DNA from: Candidatus Palauibacter soopunensis
GTDB taxonomy: Bacteria; Gemmatimonadota; Gemmatimonadetes; Palauibacterales; Palauibacteraceae
Direction: 5' to 3'
NCBI RefSeq assembly: GCF_947581735.1
Contig: NZ_CANPVT010000053.1
Span: 1-64,000, forward strand
Length of the DNA stretch: 64,000 nucleotides
The position numbers and the translations under genes were made by a program. Positions 9,005 through 18,166 of the stretch are shown here, in pieces (position 1 is the stretch's first letter; the number at the start of each line of letters is the position of its first letter). A model generated the notes under the pieces. It did not search any database and had not been told where the DNA came from. It worked only from the letters and a program-made list of their open reading frames with translations.

Positions 9005-9577
9005 CTACAACCGGCTGATGACGGTGGTCAGTAAGGCATGGGTTAGCGGAATGGACCAGTACGCTACGGAGTCGTCCAGCCCGGACGCCAATCCCAGACG
9101 AAAGAGTCCATAGCCGAGGCCGAGTCCCGCTGCCGAACCGAGCAGGCCGGAGGTGAACCGAGCCCCCATGATCCGTGCAACCGCCGGTGGTCCCACAACC
9201 AGGACCGCCGTGCCGAACACGTCCCCGGACACATCCGATTCATCGTCGAAAACGTTGTACAGAAACACGAACTCCGACAGGAAAACGGCCCCGAGCGTTG
9301 GCCAGAACACCCTGTGGAAGGACGGTCCCTCGGTCGAGTCGGGGTCCAACCGATATCCGGCATGGGGAACGGCGACCGAGGCCATCCCGACGATCGAGAG
9401 TCCCTCGACACGGCTCGTCGAGTAGAATGGACTCCGGCGCACTTCGGCCATTGCGGCGCTGAGCGCGGACTTGAATGGCGGCGCGGTTTGAGCGCTCGCG
9501 CCGACCGGGAAGGCTGCGGATGCGGCCAGCAGGAGGCTCGGTACGAGGGTGTGCGCGATTCGTGGCTTCTTGACCAT
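9005..9577 (-). CDS. Exported hypothetical protein
   Basis: A 190-residue protein with a clear signal peptide (Lys/Arg-rich start, hydrophobic core, cleavage after ASAQ near residue 30). The mature part has two or three further hydrophobic stretches at about 90-108, 118-138 and 143-166, so it is likely an envelope protein with short membrane segments. I recognise no family. It converges on the integrase with a 9-base gap and lies in the accessory island. Confidence 0.6.
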   Translation of the reverse strand: MVKKPRIAHTLVPSLLLAASAAFPVGASAQTAPPFKSALSAAMAEVRRSPFYSTSRVEGLSIVGMASVAVPHAGYRLDPDSTEGPSFHRVFWPTLGAVFLSEFVFLYNVFDDESDVSGDVFGTAVLVVGPPAVARIMGARFTSGLLGSAAGLGLGYGLFRLGLASGLDDSVAYWSIPLTHALLTTVISRL

Positions 9578-10047
9578 TGCCCTGTTCCCGTACCGATACT
9601 CTTGCCGCCCCCGACTGGGACCGCCGCGGAATATAGGTACGTTGGAGGGGTCGCCGCCTCCTCGAAGGGCTCAGAGGTAGTTCCCGGGCCGGGCTCGGGC
9701 ATTTCGGGGAACCTACCGTGTCGCAGGATCGCCCACGAGCGACGAACTCAGGTCCCGGAGGGGGTACGGGTAGGGGGAAACGCGGTGCTCGACAGAGCGC
9801 GCCGCCGTCGCCTTCGCCGTCCTTGAAACCAACGACGACTAGGCGATGGGGTCGGCCCGCGATGGTCTGGTCGAGGTTGTTCCGGGCGACGCCCGAAGAG
9901 GCGTTTCGGAGGCGTCCGCCGGGCTGGCTTGGAGCACCGTTAGGCGCTCAAGCCAGCCCCGTGTTATACACGGGGCTGGCGAGGGGCTCCGCCCCTTCGA
10001 CCCCGAGAAGCGCGCAAGGATCGCGGGCCGCCTCAATCCTCCGTCAG
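9578..10047. other. Gene-free stretch
   Basis: No convincing coding region is visible on either strand. The right part holds the double-hairpin element described separately. The left part (9578-9900) is expected to carry the promoter of the exported protein gene at 9005-9577; I see no other defined structure there. Confidence 0.5.
9951..10010 (+). repeat. Double-hairpin repeat element, copy 1
   Basis: The main hairpin has perfect 13-base arms (9952-9964 GCCAGCCCCGTGT and 9968-9980) around a TAT loop. GA follows, then a second small hairpin (AGGGGC/GCCCCT, 9982-9996) and TTCGACCCC. The same order of parts recurs in reverse orientation at 11685-11750. The two copies face inward around the gene at 10048-11316. 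The conserved parts are the outer CCAGCC/GGCTGG arms, the central GTGTT, the GCGAGGGG junction and the final ACCCC. The inner stem differs but stays paired, which suggests that structure is maintained. Confidence 0.6.
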
Positions 10048-11316
10048 CTACGGACTCCGCGAAGCCCGCCGCAGCCGCTTCACCACCACCGTCTCCACGT
10101 CCATTTCGTCCTGTTCGACGAAAGCGGCCAAGCCGTCCGGGCCGAGAGCGTCCGGCAGCGCGATCGAGCCCGCCGGATAGGTCCCGATGTAGCGCCCCTC
10201 CATGGTCACAACATCGATGGGGCCATCATCGTCGCTGGGCTCCTCCCCGCGCCTTTGCACCCAGATCTCACCGTTCCAACTCGTTCTCAGCCCCCGTACA
10301 ATCGACACCTCGGTGAAGACCCCCACCCTGTCGAGAAGCTGGACTTGCGGGAAATACTCCACGCCGTTGACCACCATTCTCGGCCCCTGGCCCGCAGCCG
10401 CGAGAGCCGCCCGCCGTTCTCGCTCGTTCTCGATCATCCGGTCGGTGACCCGGGTCGGCTGGAGGGGCCGCTGCAGGATTCGGAAGACCCCCGCCCCGGA
10501 GCGCGCGATCTTGATCGCGTACGCCGACGAGTCGGAAAACGCCACGCTACCGTCTGGAAGCACTCCGGCCAGCATCATCGGACCGAACACCTGCGGGGGC
10601 GGTAGTCGGAAGCTGGGCCGACCGCCGATCGGTAGCTCGGTTGGGTCTCCGCCTTCCGGAAGCCAGCCCTCCGCAACGGTGTCCTTCACTGCCATTTCGC
10701 CGGTCAGGATGAGCCGTTCGACCGGTCGCGACGTGGGCGGAGTCGTTCGCGCCGTGGTGCCGGAGCCCATCCTGAGCAACTGCGCGCCCACGGCGGAGTA
10801 GACGGCTTCTCCACGCGGGTCGGGAAGGAGGTCTGTGATTCGCACGTTACCCGGCTCGGGTGCCATCCGCACCGTGCGCTCGAATTCGCCGTCCGCATCG
10901 AAGATGTGGTAGCCGCGGTGACCGAGATCCCCCATCACGACCCGCCCGTCGGGCATGACGGCGAAGCCGTCTGGACTCCGGAACTCCCCGGGTCCATCGC
11001 CTTCCCGCCCGAACGCCCGTTGGAACCCGCCGTCCGCGCCCACGACGATGATTCGATCCGCTTGGTTGTCGAACACGTAGAGCTGGCCTGCGGCATCGAA
11101 CGCCACGCGGCGCACGTTGCCGAACTGTTCCCAGTCCTCACCCAACGCCGACCCGACCCTGTAGACCTCGTCCAAGGTGGGATTCAGCTGGCGGTCTTCA
11201 GCAGGCAGTTCAATGACCTCCTGGGCCACCGCCGGGGCTGCGGCCATTAGTAGCGCCAGCGCGCCTGCTATCGATTCACGGTACACGACTCGGTGTTCTC
11301 CATCGGTCAGATTCAC
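10048..11316 (-). CDS. Six-bladed beta-propeller (NHL-like) exported protein
   Basis: A 422-residue secreted protein. A signal peptide ends around APAVAQ (residue 31). The rest shows repeated blade patterns such as [20 protein letters not shown] followed by [11 protein letters not shown], the hallmark of the 6-bladed propeller family common in Gemmatimonadota and Bacteroidota. Function is unknown; such proteins are usually periplasmic or surface binding proteins. The gene is bracketed by two inward-facing double-hairpin elements, 36 bases past its stop and about 370 bases before its start, so it may have moved as a cassette. The original ATG start is retained, though a start closer to the signal core is possible. 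Confidence 0.75.
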   Translation of the reverse strand: MNLTDGEHRVVYRESIAGALALLMAAAPAVAQEVIELPAEDRQLNPTLDEVYRVGSALGEDWEQFGNVRRVAFDAAGQLYVFDNQADRIIVVGADGGFQRAFGREGDGPGEFRSPDGFAVMPDGRVVMGDLGHRGYHIFDADGEFERTVRMAPEPGNVRITDLLPDPRGEAVYSAVGAQLLRMGSGTTARTTPPTSRPVERLILTGEMAVKDTVAEGWLPEGGDPTELPIGGRPSFRLPPPQVFGPMMLAGVLPDGSVAFSDSSAYAIKIARSGAGVFRILQRPLQPTRVTDRMIENERERRAALAAAGQGPRMVVNGVEYFPQVQLLDRVGVFTEVSIVRGLRTSWNGEIWVQRRGEEPSDDDGPIDVVTMEGRYIGTYPAGSIALPDALGPDGLAAFVEQDEMDVETVVVKRLRRASRSP

Positions 11317-12155
11317 ACGGCTCTCACCACCCCTCGCCCCAATCCACGGTTAGATGGTGCCCGGTCCGTTTCCGTTGCCCGATAGCCGCACCGGAGGCCC
11401 CCAAGAATGCGCCGTGACCGCCTTCGTCCGAGATGCGGTGGCGAGCAGCGTCCGGTGGAAAAATACACGAGGCTTGGCGGTCTGCACGATGCACTACCAG
11501 GCCATCGATGCGGGGTGATCGGACACGCCACGCCGTCGCCTTTCCGACGAGGCGGTATGGTCGGCGGGCGTGATGCCACCGAAGTGCTGATGACGGTGCG
11601 GCGCTCAGGCCCGAGCGCACCGGCGCCGGTGTCGGGGACGCGGCCTTCCGCGTCCCTCCGCTGACCGCTGAGCGACGCGGGATGCTGGGGGTTCAAGGGG
11701 GGCGCAGCGTCCCCCTCGCCAGCCGCAGTGTTCAACACTGCGTCGGCTGGCTGCCGTGCCTTAGGAGCATCTAAAGGGGCTGTTTTCCGGTCGCTGCGAA
11801 GCTCGCCGAGTGCTTGCGAAACCGGCTTCGACGCTGCGTTCGCGGATCCACCCGTCCACCTCCGCCTCGATCGACCGTGATGTCACGGCCGCCCAACGCC
11901 CCGCGACGGAGCCGACGCGCGCCAGCACCAACGGCAGGACGGGGATAGCTGGTTTCGAGGAACCAATGGGGTGGTCCGGGGACGTGTTCGTGGCAGCCGT
12001 CAAGGAAGCGGCGACATGCGTTCGGTAGTTCAAGGAAGATGGGGAGATCCGGTAGATCGCTGGTTTAAAACGTGAGGTGAACGGCGACGGCGATGGCGAG
12101 CGCTACCTCAGTGGCTGCCGTCCCGGAGGGTTGTCCCGAGCCGGGGCCGTCGTTG
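11317..12155. other. Gene-free stretch in the island
   Basis: About 840 bases hold no frame I trust. Short frames are present on both strands but lack recognisable domains or good ribosome sites. A minus-strand frame at 11761-12033 is the best of them but looks like chance or a gene remnant. The stretch contains the second double-hairpin element. Confidence 0.45.
11685..11750 (-). repeat. Double-hairpin repeat element, copy 2 (inverted)
   Basis: Read on the minus strand this has the same architecture as 9951-10010. The main hairpin (11719-11750) has arms CGCAGTGTT/AACACTGCG (11724-11732 and 11734-11742), extended outward by CCAGC/GCTGG with a 3-base bulge. GCGAG and a small stem AGGGGG/CCCCCT (11696-11716) follow, then TTGAACCCCC. 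Upstream flanks of the two copies also share a TA(A)GGC-type stretch. A terminator pair, a nonautonomous mobile element end or a recombination site are all possible. Confidence 0.6.
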
Positions 12156-13328
12156 TCAGTCCCTGCCGGAGTCATCCATAAGCAGCTCGACGACCGCCTT
12201 GATGCGATCCTTCCGAGCCCGCCGTACGGATCGACCATACTCATCGGTGGCGGCTTGCAGTTCAGCCTCACCCCTCGAATCACGATTGGCTAGGAGTTGG
12301 TTCCGGTATCGCACGAGCGCGAGTTGATTCTCCTGATCGAACTTGGCTTGAATCACACTGGTCCCCCCGACACCGCCGAAGTCGACCGTCGATTCGCGGG
12401 ACGTAAGCGACATCTCGTTCGCGCCATCCCCGAACGCAGCGTCGCTCGTCGCACTGAATTCTCGGATATCAGCCCTTGAATCGATGATTCTCAGTTCAAG
12501 CTGAGATCGGACCTTCTCGGGGTCGCCAAACCAGAACGCGACAAGTCCGTCTTGGATCACGAGGAAATCGACATGCTCGCCTGCATCGGGACCCCAGAGG
12601 AGTTCGATTCGGTCTTGGGCATGCCAGTCGCCGTCAGAATGGCGCTTTCGGAAGCACCATTCTTCGTACACTTGGCGCCGCCGGCCCCGCTGGATTTCGC
12701 TGTGCGGCTGCGGAACGCACTGCTCATCGATGGTGCGGTAATACAGGAGATCCTTGACGCAGCGTATGCACTCCCACAGGAGTCGCAAGTGCAGATGCCG
12801 GAAGTGTGGAACCGCGTCGGCCTCGGCAGACTCTTGGATACTGTACCTCCACGTTACGGATCCACGGCCGGTGTCGAGATGGTCAAGAAACGACGCGACG
12901 TTCTCTTGGATGCCGGGGCCTCCGGCTCGTTGCGCGCGAAGGTAGTCTTCGTAGAAGTCGTTCAGCGTTGCTCGGTCCTTGCGGTCAAGGGCGTCGAAGA
13001 GGCAGCGTAGCCTATGGGTTTCGCGCAAGCCGCGACGCGCCTCGTCGAAGCTGACAGTGTGGTGAAGGAGTGCCTTCAGTCCCTGCTCGGCGAGCACGTA
13101 AGCCGTCGTAATGTAACCCCAAGCTTGTATTGCCTCCCAGTCGCCGATGGGGCTGGACCGGATTGGGACCGCAGCGTGCTTCTTGCGCTCCATGTCGAGA
13201 GCAAAGTCCAGCCACATGTGGACTTCGATCGGAGGGCGGAAAGAGGGCATCGGCTTGGACCGCTGCTCGACGTGAGCGTCGGCTTCGCGACGGGACATAC
13301 TTGGCCGTTGCGGAGAACGCGGTTCCAT
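12156..13328 (-). CDS. Hypothetical protein with HEPN-like N-terminal region
   Basis: A 390-residue protein with no signal peptide. Residues about 60-190 are helical and read like a HEPN domain: Y-V-L-A-E-Q-G-L-K-A-L-L, then L-R-E-T-H-R-L-R-C-L-F-D-A-L. HEPN proteins are often RNases in toxin-antitoxin or defence systems, but the canonical R-x4-6-H motif is not clear here. The middle segment has many aromatic and charged residues (YEEWCFRKRHSDGDWH). The C-terminal 100 residues are a charged helix. Base use is less G+C-biased than the core genes, in keeping with acquired DNA. I do not assign a function. Confidence 0.6.
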   Translation of the reverse strand: MEPRSPQRPSMSRREADAHVEQRSKPMPSFRPPIEVHMWLDFALDMERKKHAAVPIRSSPIGDWEAIQAWGYITTAYVLAEQGLKALLHHTVSFDEARRGLRETHRLRCLFDALDRKDRATLNDFYEDYLRAQRAGGPGIQENVASFLDHLDTGRGSVTWRYSIQESAEADAVPHFRHLHLRLLWECIRCVKDLLYYRTIDEQCVPQPHSEIQRGRRRQVYEEWCFRKRHSDGDWHAQDRIELLWGPDAGEHVDFLVIQDGLVAFWFGDPEKVRSQLELRIIDSRADIREFSATSDAAFGDGANEMSLTSRESTVDFGGVGGTSVIQAKFDQENQLALVRYRNQLLANRDSRGEAELQAATDEYGRSVRRARKDRIKAVVELLMDDSGRD

Positions 13329-13548
13329 GACCTCTCCCTATCCGAGTTGCGTCCACGCAGGGCGTGCTCCTGCGGATTCGGCAAGATAGCGGGCCCAGCG
13401 TCTCATCACCTCCCGCCGGCTCGCGAGGAGCGCGCCTCTTGCATGGGCTGGCTCGCGTGCGGTGGCAAGGAACTCTCTAGCCGAACACTAACGTCTCGAA
13501 TGTACTCCGCGACCGGCTCATCCGGTTTGCATTTCACGCTCTCGCCTT

Positions 13549-14145
13549 TCACCGGCGGCGAAACCGCCGCCGGAGCCGCGTGAGAACCCCGGACGGAACC
13601 TCAAGACCCGCAACCACCGCGAAGCAACCAGCGCAGAGTCGTTGTCGCCGCGCGGCCGGGGACGATTCGCCTGGAACACACGCTGGACACGGCTCGCCGC
13701 ACCAGCACCCCACCACCCCTGCAGGGCAGCGGAGGCTGCAATCGTCCTCCGCGAACGCGAGTGCGGTTTCCGCGTCTACGTTCACAACCGCCGCGTGGAG
13801 CAGCGCCCGAAGCTCCGTCCGGTCCGCCCGGCGAACGGCCGTCCCGAAAGTGTCCGCACCGTCCAGCCCGCGAAGCCAGGCCAGCCAAACGATGACGGCG
13901 CTCCCTTCTGAGACACCGGCGTCGCCCGCAATGTCTCGCAGGTCGCGCATTGGCGTCGCCAGCACCGCCTCCGCCGCCTGGAGGATCCGACCGGAACACT
14001 CGCCTTGATCCCGCACCCCGCCCCGGCGTCGGCGGCGGGGTCGGGGTTTCCGGTGCCGCTTGTCCCTCCAAGTGCTCCACAGTTCCAAGTACATCAAGCC
14101 GGGGATGAGCACGAGTGCCAAGAGCGGCAGTATCCAGTCACTCAT
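13549..14145 (-). CDS. Hypothetical membrane-anchored cysteine-rich protein
   Basis: A 198-residue protein starting with one hydrophobic helix (residues 4-22), then a very basic segment (about 30-45) and a helical middle. The C-terminal half carries eight cysteines, spaced C-x3-C near 138-142 and C-W-C-x3-C-x2-C near 147-155, with two more near 171-174, suggesting metal binding. No family is recognised. A competing frame on the plus strand exists; I prefer this one for its membrane helix and ordered cysteine pattern, but the gene is uncertain. Confidence 0.45.
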   Translation of the reverse strand: MSDWILPLLALVLIPGLMYLELWSTWRDKRHRKPRPRRRRRGGVRDQGECSGRILQAAEAVLATPMRDLRDIAGDAGVSEGSAVIVWLAWLRGLDGADTFGTAVRRADRTELRALLHAAVVNVDAETALAFAEDDCSLRCPAGVVGCWCGEPCPACVPGESSPAARRQRLCAGCFAVVAGLEVPSGVLTRLRRRFRRR

Positions 14146-14415
14146 GCCGACCCGAGCAGGGCAGAAGCAGATAGAACACGTCTCTCATGACGACCTCGCT
14201 TCCCGATCCGCCGCCCCGCGCCGACCGCTCCGTTTCCTCCGCACCGCAGCGGTCGAACCGGGACGCTTCCCATCGCCGATCAAAAGCCCTCCATCTCGCT
14301 TCGTTGACCTCTGCATCAAGCTAAATCTTCTCGCACCTTCCGCCCGCGATCAACGCCTCGCTAGATTTGGGATTGGGCATGGCCGAAGCGTTGGCACTAC
14401 GACCGAGGGGGGAGC

Positions 14416-14688
14416 ATGGACGGTGGGGACCGCCCGGAGGAGTTGTTCGTTGATGACTGGAACGAAGCTATCTTCCAAGGATGGCGTTACCTGCGGAACA
14501 ATCCGCACCAAGGCAAGGTTCACGTCCGCTACAGGGGGGCCGAGCATGGCGGCGTGACGGAGGTTGTTCGTGCCAGTTGTAACGGGTCGGATTTTGTCGA
14601 GGCAGCGACGCTGGCACCGGCAATAGTCACGGGCGGAGGTCTTGGCGGTCGGATGGGCGACGGTCTGGATTGGACCGAAGAAGATTGA
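14416..14688 (+). CDS. Small hypothetical protein
   Basis: A 90-residue soluble, acidic protein. The ATG follows a strong Shine-Dalgarno (GGGGGGAG, 14407-14414), which favours it over the overlapping minus-strand frame. It contains the tryptophan- and tyrosine-bearing stretch WNEAIFQGWRYLRNNP and ends acidic. I recognise no domain. It is an isolated gene at the right side of the island. Confidence 0.5.
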   Translation: MDGGDRPEELFVDDWNEAIFQGWRYLRNNPHQGKVHVRYRGAEHGGVTEVVRASCNGSDFVEAATLAPAIVTGGGLGGRMGDGLDWTEED

Positions 14689-15269
14689 TTCCTGACTTCC
14701 TTGCACTGGTCACAGAGGTTTATCGGAGCTTGAGAAGCAGGGTCGAAGTTGTTGAGTTTGAAGATGGACCTTGAGGACCGGATCTCGCTGGGACGTCGCG
14801 GCCAGCGAGCTAAGGCCACGGTCCTGATCGGCCCCACAGCTTAGATCGAGACCGGCGAGCTTGACGTCGCCGACCGTGCGCGTGGTCAGGCTGATTGCGT
14901 TGGAGCCGCAAGGATGAACGATCCCTGGGGTCCGCCAACGTCCGGCAAAGTCGCACGGAATCCCATTTGGAAATAGGGATGTAAAAAGGGGATGCGAGAT
15001 AGTCCAAAGACCCTAAACCATTGCAGTATATGCAAGTTACGAAATATCCGCAGAATAGCGCTGCTATTCTCCCTCGTCACTCCTTGTCAGGCGAGCGCTT
15101 CACCGTTCTCGGCGCTGACGCGGGGTTTTGCCACGGGCTGCTAACCCGGCACCGACCGAACGCCGCGGACGGCGGCGGACTCGCCGCATCCGGTCGCGTC
15201 CCCCAGATTCCCGCCCCTGCGAATCATTCGCCGACGACATTTTTTTTCCGACGATATCCCGGAGGACGC
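14689..15269. other. Gene-free stretch at the right edge of the island
   Basis: No convincing gene. Base composition at about 14700-15060 is visibly lower in G+C than the surroundings. It holds the right copy of the imperfect inverted repeat and the promoter and ribosome-binding region of the PQQ dehydrogenase. A GAATAGC/GCTATTC dyad occurs at 15053-15069 within the repeat. Confidence 0.5.
15011..15143 (-). repeat. Right copy of the imperfect inverted repeat bounding the island
   Basis: In reverse complement this begins at 15143 with TAGCAGCCCGTGGCAAAA and CCCCGCGTCA, then CTCGCCTGA, an AATAGC dyad, TTCGTAAC, TTGCAT and GTTTAGGG, in the same order as 7519-7693. The outermost 28 bases (15116-15143) recur a third time at 21348-21375 with one mismatch. 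The two long copies enclose the integrase and all the accessory genes. Confidence 0.55.
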
Positions 15270-17282
15270 ATGCCTCGACCACCGTCCGTTATATCCCGCG
15301 CTGCCCGCGCCGTGCCGGCCCTCGGGTGGCTGGCGGTCGGACTCGGGGCGGTGCTTTCCGGCTGCGGCGGCGACGAAGCCGCCAGCGGTACCGACGAACG
15401 TTCGCAGCCGACCACGACATTCGCGGGCGACGACTGGCCGGTGTACGGCGGCGACCCTGGCGGCCTCAAGTATTCCTCTCTCACGGACATCGACCGCTCG
15501 AACGTCGCGGAGCTCGAGGCGGCCTGGGTCTGGGAGACCGGAGAGGAACCGATTCCCGACGCGGCGAGCCCCATCCAGGGCGAACGCGTGGCGCCGGGCG
15601 CCTTCGAGGCGACGCCCATCGTCATCAACGACACGATGTGGCTCTCGACCCCCTACAGCCGGGTCGTCGCGCTGGACGCGGAGACGGGAGAGGAGTTCTG
15701 GAGCTACGACCCCAGGGCCTGGGAGTGGGGGAACCTCCATCGCGGCTGCCGCTTCTGTCACCGCGGGATCGCGCAGTGGAGCGACGGGAGCGAGCGCCGG
15801 ATCTTCCTCAACTCGCGCTGGCGGCTCATCGCGCTCGACGCCGCGACCGGCGAGCCGATTCCCGACTTCGGTGACGGAGGTGAGGTCGACCTGACGGAGG
15901 GGCTCGCCTGGGACGCGAACCGGCTTCACATCTCCAACACCTCTCCCGCCGTCGTGTACGACGACATCGTCATCGTGGGCAGCGGCGTCCCGGACAACCG
16001 GATCTACCGCAACAACCCCCCCGGCGACGTCCAGGCGTTCGACGCGCGCACGGGCGAACTGCGCTGGACCTTCCACACCATCCCCAAGGAGGGGGAGTAC
16101 GGGGTCGAGACGTGGGAGGACGAGTCCTGGTCCTACACCGGCTCCGCGAACGTGTGGGCTCCCTTCTCGCTGGATCCCGAGCGGGGACTGCTCTACCTGC
16201 CCGTCTCCACGCCGAACAACGATTTCTACGGCGGGCACCGGCGGGGACAGAACCTGTTCGCGGAGTCGCTCGTGTGCCTGGACGCCCGGACGGGCGAGCG
16301 CGTGTGGCACTTCCAGACCGTTCACCACGGGCTGTGGGACTACGACCTGCCCGCTCCGCCGGGGCTCGTGACGATCGAGGTTGGCGGGCGCGAAATCGAC
16401 GCGGTCGTGGCGGTGGGGAAGACGGCGTTCACGTACGTGCTGGACCGCGAAACCGGCGAGCCCGTGTGGCCGGTCGAGGAGCGGGCCGTGCCCGAGAGCA
16501 CCGTTCCCGGCGAGGTGCCGTGGCCGACCCAGCCGTTCCCGGCGCGGCCCGCGCCGTTCTCCCGGCAGGGGATCACGGAAGACGACCTCATCGACTTCAC
16601 GCCCGAACTGCGAGCGGAAGCGCTGGAGGTGTTCCGCCGCCACCGGACCGGGCCGATCTTCACCCCGCCCTCCGTCGAGGGCACGATCATGATGCCGGGC
16701 CTCATCGGCGGGGCGGGGTGGGGCGGCGCGGCCATCGATCCCGAAAGCGGCCACATGTTCGTGAAGGCGTACGATGATCCCTTCCTGGCCCGGGTCGCCG
16801 AGGCGGAGCCGGGGGCCGGGGACGCGGACTACCTCCCGAACTTCGCGAGCATCCTCTCGCTGGCCGACGGGCTTCCGATCCTCAAGCCGCCCTACGGCAC
16901 GGTCACGGCGATCGACCTCAATACCGGCGACCACCTGTGGCAGCGCCCGTTCGGGGACGACTCCGCGATCCGCGAGCACCCGGCGCTGGCGGGACTCGAC
17001 CTTCCGGCCATGGGAGGCACGCCGCAGAGCCACGGCACGACATCGGGACCGCTGGCGACGGCGGGCGGAATCGTGTTCCTGGCCGGTGGAACTCCGTGGA
17101 TCGAGGCGATGGATGTCCGCGATGGAACCACCTTGTGGCGGGGGGACCTGGGTCAAGGGTTGGGGCGCGGCAACCCGATGACGTATCGCACCCGGTCCGG
17201 ACGCCAGTTCGTCGTCGTCGCGACCTCCGCCGACGGACAGGTCGACTCGAAGCTGCAGGCGTTCGCCCTCCCGGCTCGATGA
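15270..17282 (+). CDS. PQQ-dependent dehydrogenase (quinoprotein), lipoprotein
   Basis: A 670-residue eight-bladed propeller quinoprotein of the membrane glucose-dehydrogenase type. ATG at 15270 follows GGAGG by 4 bases and gives a lipoprotein signal with lipobox LSGC (Cys32); the frame stays open upstream without a signal. Typical motifs are DDWPVYGGDPGGLKYSS near residue 54, blades of the A-L-D-A-E-T-G-E type, and a C-terminal THGTTSGP-like segment. It probably oxidises an alcohol or sugar in the periplasm and passes electrons to the respiratory chain. A CRFCH sequence at residues 160-164 is discussed as a finding. Its stop overlaps the next ATG. Confidence 0.85.
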   Translation: MPRPPSVISRAARAVPALGWLAVGLGAVLSGCGGDEAASGTDERSQPTTTFAGDDWPVYGGDPGGLKYSSLTDIDRSNVAELEAAWVWETGEEPIPDAASPIQGERVAPGAFEATPIVINDTMWLSTPYSRVVALDAETGEEFWSYDPRAWEWGNLHRGCRFCHRGIAQWSDGSERRIFLNSRWRLIALDAATGEPIPDFGDGGEVDLTEGLAWDANRLHISNTSPAVVYDDIVIVGSGVPDNRIYRNNPPGDVQAFDARTGELRWTFHTIPKEGEYGVETWEDESWSYTGSANVWAPFSLDPERGLLYLPVSTPNNDFYGGHRRGQNLFAESLVCLDARTGERVWHFQTVHHGLWDYDLPAPPGLVTIEVGGREIDAVVAVGKTAFTYVLDRETGEPVWPVEERAVPESTVPGEVPWPTQPFPARPAPFSRQGITEDDLIDFTPELRAEALEVFRRHRTGPIFTPPSVEGTIMMPGLIGGAGWGGAAIDPESGHMFVKAYDDPFLARVAEAEPGAGDADYLPNFASILSLADGLPILKPPYGTVTAIDLNTGDHLWQRPFGDDSAIREHPALAGLDLPAMGGTPQSHGTTSGPLATAGGIVFLAGGTPWIEAMDVRDGTTLWRGDLGQGLGRGNPMTYRTRSGRQFVVVATSADGQVDSKLQAFALPAR

Positions 17283-18166
17283 CGGAGGTCGCGGACGGGA
17301 CGGATCTCGATCTGAAAGGGCAGGTCGCCGTGGTCACCGGCGCCAACTCGGGAGTCGGGAAGTCCGCCGCCGAACTCCTCGCGCGGGCGGGCGCCGACGT
17401 GACCATGGTGTGCCGCAGCCGCGAGCGCGGGGAGCCGGCGGTCGCCGACGTGCGGCGGGCGGGGGCCGCCGGCGGCGCGGATGTCCGCCTCGAACGCGCC
17501 GACCTCTCACTCCAGGCCGATGTCCGCGCGCTGGCCGACCGCCTCGCCGCCCGCTTGCCGGCGATCGACATCCTCGTGAACAACGCCGGTGTCTGGCTCC
17601 ACGGGCGCCAGATCACACCCGATGGCTTCGAGGTGACGTTCGCGACGAACCACCTCGGCCATTTCCTCCTCACGCATCGGCTCCTCGCCCCGCTCGCGGC
17701 CGGGCGGGGCCGGATCGTCAACGTGAGTTCCGAGGCCCACCGCAACGGGGACCTGCGCCGCGCCGCCCTCGAAGCCATCGTCCGCGGCGACGCGTGGAGA
17801 GGCGGTTTCCAGGCCTACGGCGATACGAAGCTGGCCAACGCCCTCTTCACCTTCGAGTCGGCGCGGCGCTGGGGCGCCCGCGGGATCACCGCGAACGCCA
17901 TGCACCCCGGCGTCCTCCGCACGCGGATCTGGCGGAAGAACCGGAGCGCGCTGGGGCTGCTCCTGAACGCGGCCAAGGGCCTGATGCCGAAGCCCGACGT
18001 CGGCGGTCGCGCCGTCATGCGGCTCGTCGACGATCCCGCCCGCGACGAGGTGACCGGGCGGTACTTCAAGGTGGAGACGGAGGTCGCCGCGACGGCCCAG
18101 GCCTACGACGAGGATCTCGCCCGGGAACTCTGGGACCGAAGCCTCGAGTGGACCGGCGTCACGTGA
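17279..18166 (+). CDS. Short-chain dehydrogenase/reductase (retinol-dehydrogenase-like)
   Basis: A 295-residue classical SDR. Cofactor motif TGANSGVGKS is near residue 18, NNAG near 101, the catalytic serine in VNVSSEAH, and Y-x3-K in YGDTKLAN. The extended C-terminus with HPGVLRTRIW matches the retinol dehydrogenase/WW-oxidoreductase branch. These are NAD(P)-dependent oxidoreductases of lipophilic alcohols or ketones; the substrate is unknown. The ATG at 17279 overlaps the PQQ dehydrogenase stop (ATGA). Its own stop overlaps the next gene's GTG, so the three are probably co-translated. Confidence 0.88.
   Translation: MTEVADGTDLDLKGQVAVVTGANSGVGKSAAELLARAGADVTMVCRSRERGEPAVADVRRAGAAGGADVRLERADLSLQADVRALADRLAARLPAIDILVNNAGVWLHGRQITPDGFEVTFATNHLGHFLLTHRLLAPLAAGRGRIVNVSSEAHRNGDLRRAALEAIVRGDAWRGGFQAYGDTKLANALFTFESARRWGARGITANAMHPGVLRTRIWRKNRSALGLLLNAAKGLMPKPDVGGRAVMRLVDDPARDEVTGRYFKVETEVAATAQAYDEDLARELWDRSLEWTGVT

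Noticed and set aside
9718-10605. 295-codon plus-strand frame across the first double hairpin
   Set aside because: It runs through a palindrome and then antisense to the propeller gene, and has no domain.
15141-17156. 671-codon frame antisense to the PQQ dehydrogenase
   Set aside because: Mirror of a well-supported quinoprotein; no domain of its own.
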